Assembly: GCF_016653295.1 (NCBI RefSeq)
Contig: NZ_NHSF01000021.1
Location: forward strand, 1-39,540
Direction of reading: 5' to 3'
Origin: Halochromatium salexigens
GTDB lineage: Bacteria; Pseudomonadota; Gammaproteobacteria; Chromatiales; Chromatiaceae
DNA: 39,540 bases
Shown: in pieces, positions 34,274 through 39,540 of the stretch
Numbering within the stretch: the stretch's first letter is position 1
How the letters are laid out: each line of letters starts with the position of its first letter
The notes under the pieces: generated by a model
The model's input: the letters and a program-made list of their open reading frames with translations, nothing else
Told to the model about the DNA's origin: nothing
The model's database searches: none
Made by a program: the position numbers and the translations under genes

Positions 34274-35050
34274 TCAACTGGGGTCACGAATCTCATCATG
34301 GTGTTTGGCCATGAAGGAGTTCAGTGTCTCCTCGATGAAGGAGGGCAGGCGGCGCTTGGTGATCAGCGAGATCCCCTCCAGGACCATGTTCATCGCGATC
34401 AGCCGCTCCTCGGTGCGCCGCTCGAGTTTGACCGCAAAGGGCTTGAACACCAGATTGGCGAGCAGGATGCCATAGAAGGTGGTCAACAGGGCGACGGCCA
34501 TGCGCGGGCCGATGATCTCCAGATCACCGGCTTCCATCACCTCGAGCATGTTCACCAGACCGACCAGGGTGCCGATCATGCCAAAGGCCGGGGCGTAGGT
34601 GGCCATGGTATGGAAGACCTGCGCCTCGGCGTGCTCGCGGGCCTTGAGCCGGGCGATGCGCCAGCTCAGCAGGTCGATGATCTCCTCCTCCTTGGTGTTG
34701 GAGATGACGAGCTGGATGCCGCTGCGCAGGAACGGATTGCGGGTCTGGGTGAGCGCCTGCTCGACCGCGCGCACATCGCCCTTGAACCAGAGCCGCGACA
34801 TGTCCACCAACTCCTGGATGTCGTCGCGGACATAGGTGTTCTCGCGCCGGAAGACGACCCCGATCAGGCCGACCACGCGCAACACCTCGCGCAGCGGATA
34901 GCTGATGAAGGTTGCCGCCATGGTGCCGGCCAGCACGATGGCCAGGCCCGGCAGATTGAGAAAGCTGTCGGGCGACTCGGCGGCGAAGAAGAACACGCTG
35001 CCGAGGAGCACCATACTGGCGAAGATACCGATGAGTGTCGATGGATTCAT
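34274..35050 (-). CDS. motA: Flagellar stator protein MotA (short MotC/PomA-like form)
   Basis: Membrane stator subunit that generates torque with MotB. Four membrane helices are visible (STLIGIFASMVLLGSVFFF, GLAIVLAGTMAATFISYPL, YAPAFGMIGTLVGLVNMLEVM, MAVALLTTFYGILLANLVF), with a cytoplasmic loop bearing charged residues (RVARAL-like segment RAVEQALTQTRNPFLRSGI). At 258 residues it belongs with the MotC/PomA group rather than the 295-residue E. coli MotA. It lies 32 bases after fliA. Confidence 0.94.
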   Translation of the reverse strand: MNPSTLIGIFASMVLLGSVFFFAAESPDSFLNLPGLAIVLAGTMAATFISYPLREVLRVVGLIGVVFRRENTYVRDDIQELVDMSRLWFKGDVRAVEQALTQTRNPFLRSGIQLVISNTKEEEIIDLLSWRIARLKAREHAEAQVFHTMATYAPAFGMIGTLVGLVNMLEVMEAGDLEIIGPRMAVALLTTFYGILLANLVFKPFAVKLERRTEERLIAMNMVLEGISLITKRRLPSFIEETLNSFMAKHHDEIRDPS

Positions 35051-35082
35051 AGTTCCTTGAGTCGAAAAGCAGCGGGTGAGAA

Positions 35083-35796
35083 TTAGCGCTCCACGGGTGC
35101 CTCATGCAACCGCGCCCTGAGGCGACCGAGTGCCTGGCTGTGCAGCTGACAAACGCGAGACTCGCTGACCCCGAGCACGGCGCCGACCTCCTTGAGGTTG
35201 AGTTCCTCCTGATAGTAAAGCGCCATCATCAGCTTCTCGCGCTCCGGTAAGGCATCGATGGCCGCCACCAAGCGCTCACGCTGCTCGTCGTCGACGAGCG
35301 CGGAGAGAGAGGGGTCGGTGGGGCGGTTGGCCGCTCCAGGTTCGACGCCTTCTTGAAGTAGTTCCTCGAACGGTAGAAATTGGCCATTGTTGGTATCGCT
35401 GAGCAACTGGCGGTATTCGGTCAGCGCCATCTCGAGTTCAGCGGCGATCTCGTGTTCCTCCGGGGCGCGGCCGAACTGCTGCTCGAGCCGCTGAATGGCC
35501 TCATCCATCGCTCGCGCATGACGGCGCACACTGCGCGGCAGCCAGTCGCGGCTGCGCAGCTCATCGAGCATGGCGCCGCGGATGCGCTGATTGGCAAAGG
35601 TCGCGAAGCTCGCCCCCTGACTGGCATCGAAACGCCCCAGGGCCTCGAGCAGCCCCAGGGTGCCGGCTTGAATCAGATCCTCCAGCTCGATGCTCGAAGG
35701 CAGTTTAACCTGCAGCGCGAGCGCTTGACGACGCACCTGCGGCAAATACTGCCTGATGCGTTCATGCTGGTCGATCTTGCCTTTCGCAGTATACAT
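35083..35796 (-). CDS. fliA: Flagellar sigma factor FliA (sigma-28)
   Basis: Alternative sigma factor for late flagellar and chemotaxis genes. Region 2 (LEDLIQAGTLGLLEALGRFDASQGASFATFANQRIRGAMLDELRSRDWLPRSVR), region 3 (EHEIAAELEMALTEYRQLLSD) and region 4 (LPEREKLMMALYYQEELNLKEVGAVLGVSESRVCQLHSQAL) are all complete. 237 residues against 239 in E. coli. Targets probably include the fliD and tethered-MCP promoters found here. It sits in an unusual place, between flhE and motA. Confidence 0.97.
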   Translation of the reverse strand: MYTAKGKIDQHERIRQYLPQVRRQALALQVKLPSSIELEDLIQAGTLGLLEALGRFDASQGASFATFANQRIRGAMLDELRSRDWLPRSVRRHARAMDEAIQRLEQQFGRAPEEHEIAAELEMALTEYRQLLSDTNNGQFLPFEELLQEGVEPGAANRPTDPSLSALVDDEQRERLVAAIDALPEREKLMMALYYQEELNLKEVGAVLGVSESRVCQLHSQALGRLRARLHEAPVER

Positions 35797-35827
35797 TCGG
35801 TTCGCCCAAGTCCGCTCCGGGCTTCTT

Positions 35828-36247
35828 TCATTGGTAATTGACGATCACCTGCAGCCCCTGGACGCGCACGGCGCGCCGCTGCCCCGGCATGAGCGCGAAA
35901 TGAAAACGCAACGCCTCATCCGCCGGCAACCCAGCCAGGGCCTGGCTCTGGCCGCGCGCGCTCGGCAGCGTCATGCAGCGGTTTGCTTGACACAGGCGAG
36001 CGCTCAGGGCGCTGCCGGGTGGCTGTTCGAAGCGCCAGCCGACGCTGTGGATCTCGCCCTCGTGCGTGCTGCCGGGCGGGGGGAGCAGCGGCTGCGAGAG
36101 GCTCTCGCGCTCGGCCATGATGACCCGTAGCGAGGGCGCCTGGGCCACCCAACTGCCGGCCGCCGCCGCCAGCAACGGCGCCGCTGCCAGCGTCATGGCC
36201 AGCGCCACGCTCGCTCCGCCCAGCTTGGCCGTGCTGACCTCTGGCAT
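35828..36247 (-). CDS. flhE: Flagellar protein FlhE
   Basis: Periplasmic flagellar protein FlhE, in enterobacteria the third gene of flhBAE; its loss affects the export gate or proton leakage and motility. A signal peptide (about residues 8-30, ending AAPLLAAAAGSW) is followed by HSVGWRFEQPPGSALSARLCQANRCMTLPSARGQSQAL, aligning with E. coli FlhE (AWRYE, RLCSQSRCVEL), and the terminal QVIVNY motif. Two cysteines in RLCQANRC are conserved. 139 residues. It follows flhA by three bases. The call is from remembered similarity plus position. Confidence 0.88.
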   Translation of the reverse strand: MPEVSTAKLGGASVALAMTLAAAPLLAAAAGSWVAQAPSLRVIMAERESLSQPLLPPPGSTHEGEIHSVGWRFEQPPGSALSARLCQANRCMTLPSARGQSQALAGLPADEALRFHFALMPGQRRAVRVQGLQVIVNYQ

Positions 36248-36250
36248 GCG

Positions 36251-38332
36251 CTATTTACCTCCGATGAATTGGGTCACGCGTAGCAGGCGATCATCTGGGA
36301 TCTCGGCCTGGGACAGGACCACCAGATGCCGCAGGCGCCGGCGCAAGAAGCGCGCGAGCACGGCTCTGAGGCTGTGCTGCACCACCAGCACTGGCGGATC
36401 ACCGCCGGCTTCCTGACGCGTGAGCGCTTTCTCGGCTTGCTGCATAAGGGTCTCGGCGAGTCCGGGCTCCAATGCCCCGCTGCCATTCATGGCCTGCATC
36501 AAGATCTGTTCGAGTTGTGCGTCCAGGCCAATCACCCTAAGTTCATGCTCGCCGGGGAACCACTGCTGAACGATGACGCGTCCCAGCGCAATCCGCACCA
36601 ACGCCGTGAGTTCGCCAAGATCCTGCTGTTGCGGCGCGTGTTCGGCCAGGGTGTCGAGGATGGTGCGCAGATCGCGGATTGGAACCTCCTCGGCGAGGAG
36701 ATTTTGCAGCAGGCGCTGAAACGCGGTCAGCGAGATCAGCTTGGGCACCACATCCTCGACCAGGCTCTTCTGCTCGGCGCTGAGCTTATCGAGCAGATTC
36801 TGCACCTCGGCGCGCCCGAGCATCTCGGCGGCATGACGATGTAGGAGATGGTTTAGATGCGTGGCGACCACGGTGCTGGCATCCACCACGGTATAGCCGT
36901 AGACCTGCGCATGCTCGCGCTGGTTGCTGTCGATCCAGACCGCCGGCAGACCGAACGCGGGATCTTGCGTCGGGGTCCCCTCAAGCTTGCCGGAAACCTG
37001 CCCGGGATCAATGGCCAACCAGCGCCCGGGGAAGACCTCGGAGCGGCCGATCTCGGCATCCTTGAGCGAGACCAGATAGGTATTGGGTCCGAGTTCCAGA
37101 TTGTCGCGGATATGCACCACCGGCGGCAGGAAGCCGACATCCTGAGCAAACTTCTTGCGCACGCTCTTGATGCGGCCCAGTAGCTCACCTTGCTGGCGCT
37201 GATCGACCAACGGGATCAGCCGATGACCGACCTCGAGCCCTAGGGTGTCGACCAGTTGCACATCGTCCCAGCTCGCTTCTGGCGCCTCCTGTGTGGTCGC
37301 CGGCTGCTCGGGGATGGCCTGTTTGACCAGCAGCTTCTCCTTTTCGTGGATGAGATACCAGGCCATGCCACCGAGGAGGGCCGTAAAGATGAGGAAGACC
37401 AGATTCGGCATGCCCGGCACCAGGCCCAGCATGCCCATGACCGCAGCGGCCAGGATCATCACCTGCGGGTTGACGAACAGCTGACTGATCATCTGCTGGC
37501 CGACATCCTGGTCGGTGACGACGCGCGAGACGGTGACACCGGCGGCGGTGGAAATCACTAACGCCGGAATCTGCGCCACTAGGCCGTCACCGATGGTCAT
37601 CAGGGTGTAGGTACGCCCGGCGTCGCCAAAGCTCATGTCGTGCTGCAGCATGCCGATGAGCAGGCCGCCGATGATGTTGATGCCCATGATGACCAGCCCG
37701 GCCAGGGCGTCGCCGCGGACGAATTTGCTGGCGCCATCCATCGAGCCATAGAAATCCGCCTCCTGGGAGACCTCGCTGCGGCGCCGGCGGGCATCGTCCT
37801 CGCCGATCAGGCCGGCATTGAGGTCGGCATCGATGGCCATCTGCTTGCCCGGCATGGCATCGAGCATGAAGCGCGCGCCGACTTCGGCGATCCGCCCGGC
37901 GCCCTTGGTGATGACCATGAAGTTGATGATCACCAGAATCAGGAAGACCACCAGACCGACGGCGAAATTGCCGCCGACCAGGAACTCGCCGAAGGCCTGG
38001 ATGACCTTGCCGGCGCTGTCGCCGCCCTGATGACCTTCCATCAGGATGACGCGGGTGGAGGCCACGTTCAGCGACAGCCGCAACAAGGTCGTGAATAGCA
38101 GCACCGCCGGAAAGGCGGCGAAATCCAGCGGCTTCTGGGTGAACATGCTCACCAATAGCACCATCACCGCGAGGGCGATGTTGAAGGTGAACAGCAGATC
38201 AAGCATGAACGGCGGCAGCCGCAGGATCATCATGCCGAGGATCATCAAGATCAGCACGGGTCCCGCGAGCAGCTTGACCGGGACATTGCCGAGCCAGGCC
38301 TGTTTTTCGAGCATTGCGGTGAACGCCGTCAT
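36251..38332 (-). CDS. flhA: Flagellar export gate protein FlhA
   Basis: Core membrane component of the flagellar type III export gate. The N-terminal half has about eight membrane helices (from PVLILMILGMMILRLPPFMLDLLFTFN onward). The cytoplasmic FHIPEP segment includes MDGASKFVRGDALAGLVIMGINIIGGLLIGM and AGRIAEVGARFMLDAMPGKQMAIDADLNAGLI. The C-terminal nonamer-forming domain ends at residue 693. Length matches E. coli (692). Its start overlaps the flhB remnant stop (ATGA), so its translation was normally coupled to flhB, and the insertion upstream may be polar on it. Confidence 0.97.
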   Translation of the reverse strand: MTAFTAMLEKQAWLGNVPVKLLAGPVLILMILGMMILRLPPFMLDLLFTFNIALAVMVLLVSMFTQKPLDFAAFPAVLLFTTLLRLSLNVASTRVILMEGHQGGDSAGKVIQAFGEFLVGGNFAVGLVVFLILVIINFMVITKGAGRIAEVGARFMLDAMPGKQMAIDADLNAGLIGEDDARRRRSEVSQEADFYGSMDGASKFVRGDALAGLVIMGINIIGGLLIGMLQHDMSFGDAGRTYTLMTIGDGLVAQIPALVISTAAGVTVSRVVTDQDVGQQMISQLFVNPQVMILAAAVMGMLGLVPGMPNLVFLIFTALLGGMAWYLIHEKEKLLVKQAIPEQPATTQEAPEASWDDVQLVDTLGLEVGHRLIPLVDQRQQGELLGRIKSVRKKFAQDVGFLPPVVHIRDNLELGPNTYLVSLKDAEIGRSEVFPGRWLAIDPGQVSGKLEGTPTQDPAFGLPAVWIDSNQREHAQVYGYTVVDASTVVATHLNHLLHRHAAEMLGRAEVQNLLDKLSAEQKSLVEDVVPKLISLTAFQRLLQNLLAEEVPIRDLRTILDTLAEHAPQQQDLGELTALVRIALGRVIVQQWFPGEHELRVIGLDAQLEQILMQAMNGSGALEPGLAETLMQQAEKALTRQEAGGDPPVLVVQHSLRAVLARFLRRRLRHLVVLSQAEIPDDRLLRVTQFIGGK

Positions 38333-38673
38333 ACTCGTGCCTCGACATCAGGATTGTTGGCTGGAACCCGGAGCGCTTCCGGGACTGGCAGGTCTTGGGG
38401 GGTTGGCGGCGGCGCGCCACCTTCGGTCCTGGCTCGGCGGAGCTGGAAGGCCCAGGCCATCACCTCGGCCACGGCCGTGTACAGAGCCATTGGAATCTCG
38501 GCATCGAGATCGACATGGCGATAGAGTGTCCGAGCCAACGATGGCGCCTGCAAGCGCGGAATCTCATGGGCATCCCCCAGCTCGCAGATGCGCAGGGCCA
38601 CCTGATCGACGCCCTTGGCCACCAGTCGCGGTGCCGCCATGCCTTGCTCGTTGTATTGGAGCGCGACGGCATA
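38329..38673 (-). pseudogene. flhB: flhB remnant: C-terminal domain cut off by an insertion sequence
   Basis: 3' end of flhB, the export switch protein. Recognisable sequence starts YAVALQYNEQGMAAPRLVAKG and runs to LPVPEAL, closely matching E. coli FlhB after the NPTH site. Upstream, the codons NCC replace the PTH of NPTH and an in-frame TAG lies at 38695-38697, so the membrane domain and cleavage asparagine are lost here. An ATG at 38640 could start a 103-residue fragment lacking the first strand. The rest of flhB must lie beyond the insertion or be gone. It overlaps flhA by ATGA. Boundary with the element is at about 38674. Confidence 0.9.
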
Positions 38674-39540
38674 GCAGCAATTCCCGGTGAAAGTCTATTC
38701 GGCAGGCTTTAATGTCATACTCTCAGTACGCCATTGTGACTGGCAAGGGTCCACCCTCAACACGATCAGTTGCTTTAAATAGATTCGTTATTTTAGACGC
38801 TGAAGCTTTCAGTCAAAACGGGCGATCGGAAATTAAGGTATTTTACGAGGTATCATGGATGTCGACCGCACGAGGCTGCAACCGAGCCACCTGATGACCG
38901 TGACTGATCGCTTGCCAAACACTTTCCCAGTCGTCAATATAATAGCCAACAAATAGCGCTCGTAAGCGCTCCCAAAGAGATGTTCTCGAGCGAAATCGTC
39001 GACGTGCCTTTTGAAAGGCTATGCACGCAATCTCTTGGACCTGATCAATCAGAAATGCAAGCATCATCAAAAGCGCAAAGTTTGTCGACAGATGCTTTTG
39101 ACCATGGCCGTAATTATGCTCAAGCCGATACCCTTGATTCTTCAGCGTGTTGAACGTTTCATTCTCGATTTTCCAGCGTGAGCGACCTCCTCGTACAATG
39201 TCAGTGCAGTTTTCTTCGGTAATCTTTAGATCGGTAATCCACGTAAAACGCAAAATGACTTCGTTGTTTTTGATTTGAACATATTCGATAAAATTGACTA
39301 AGACATCCGGGTTTGACTTATTCAGCTCTAGGCCGTTGATGAACCGGTAAATATGAGTAATGCCTGTCTTTTTGTCGGCCTCTACTAAGCCCTCCATGGT
39401 TTCGTTGTCTTCATGTTCCCAAACCGAGTCGAACAGATGCGAGTGATCGCCCTCCTTAACGCCAATAATGTAGGAAAAACCAAGGCTTTTTAGCAACTTA
39501 ATGTGTGGAGCTTTACTAAAGAGCGCGTCTTCGACAACTA
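38674..39540 (-). mobile_element. Insertion sequence (partial; runs off the window)
   Basis: AT-rich DNA abruptly replacing GC-rich flhB, carrying a DDE transposase gene. The end next to flhB probably begins CAGCAATTCCCGGTGA (from about 38675); the other end and its inverted repeat are outside the window, so neither target duplication nor family can be settled. The 169 bases between this end and the transposase stop contain no gene; CTGAAGCTTTCAG (near-palindrome, around 38800) might be part of a terminator. Marked contrast in base composition points to recent acquisition. Confidence 0.85.
38843..39540 (-). CDS. DDE transposase, C-terminal part (truncated by window edge)
   Basis: C-terminal 231 residues of a transposase; the frame is open to the right edge, so the gene begins outside. 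Motifs: VVEDALFSKAPHIKLLKSLGFSYIIGVKEGDH (acidic residue of the RNase-H-like core), then GGRSRWKIENETFNTLKNQGYRLEHNYGHGQKHL, which holds the catalytic Glu region as in IS4-like and related DDE elements. The C-terminus is basic with a helical FALLMMLAFLIDQVQEIA stretch. An internal TTG at 39496 exists but is not a true start. Family placement (IS4-like versus a related group) is uncertain. Confidence 0.88.
   Translation of the reverse strand, partial: VVEDALFSKAPHIKLLKSLGFSYIIGVKEGDHSHLFDSVWEHEDNETMEGLVEADKKTGITHIYRFINGLELNKSNPDVLVNFIEYVQIKNNEVILRFTWITDLKITEENCTDIVRGGRSRWKIENETFNTLKNQGYRLEHNYGHGQKHLSTNFALLMMLAFLIDQVQEIACIAFQKARRRFRSRTSLWERLRALFVGYYIDDWESVWQAISHGHQVARLQPRAVDIHDTS

Noticed and set aside
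39496-39498. TTG at 39496 as the transposase start
   Set aside because: Family-like sequence (VVEDALFSKAPHIKLL) continues in frame upstream to the window edge, so the gene is simply truncated by the window.

Overview
The window is GC-rich, gene-dense DNA of a gammaproteobacterial chromosome. The gmk-rpoZ-spoT run, hslR, grxC, a ZipA-like protein and the flagellar genes point to Gammaproteobacteria. A Chromatiales-type (purple sulfur) relative is my guess, but no photosynthesis or sulfur-oxidation gene is present to prove it. No rRNA, tRNA or CRISPR array was seen, and no gap between genes exceeds about 300 bases.

Bases 1-9200 are mostly housekeeping. gmk, rpoZ and spoT read rightwards. A cysteine-rich orphan, hslR and grxC read leftwards, pepN reads rightwards, and a leftward pair encodes a degenerate S24-like protein coupled to an efflux adaptor lipoprotein without its pump. 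Bases 9280-14030 hold a tight rightward operon: an Atm1-type ABC exporter, a NarX-like kinase with a cysteine-bearing GAF region, a NarL-like regulator and a rhodanese. This may be a sensor/export unit for thiol or sulfane-sulfur compounds. Bases 14060-17730 carry two unrelated SDR-fold proteins, a GNAT acetyltransferase and a short ZipA-like membrane protein.

From 17790 to the right edge the window is a motility and chemotaxis island. The left part has a SprA-like metalloprotease, an MCP with a CheR-tether-like tail, a DUF2835 protein and a PilZ plus degenerate HD-GYP fusion. A rightward block fliD-fliS-fliT-fliK-flhX follows, headed by a near-consensus sigma-28 promoter. A long leftward block reads flhB'-flhA-flhE-fliA-motA-motB-mcp-flhD-flhC-cheA-cheW-mcp. 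The export genes (flhBAE) and the FlhDC regulator are of enterobacterial type, while the stator is of the short MotC/MotD-like type.

The most striking feature is at the right edge. An AT-rich insertion sequence has cut flhB at its NPTH autocleavage motif, leaving only the C-terminal domain in frame beside flhA. About 12 kb away the same chromosome carries a free-standing FlhB C-terminal-domain protein (FlhX) that starts at the equivalent point. The other side of the insertion lies outside the window.
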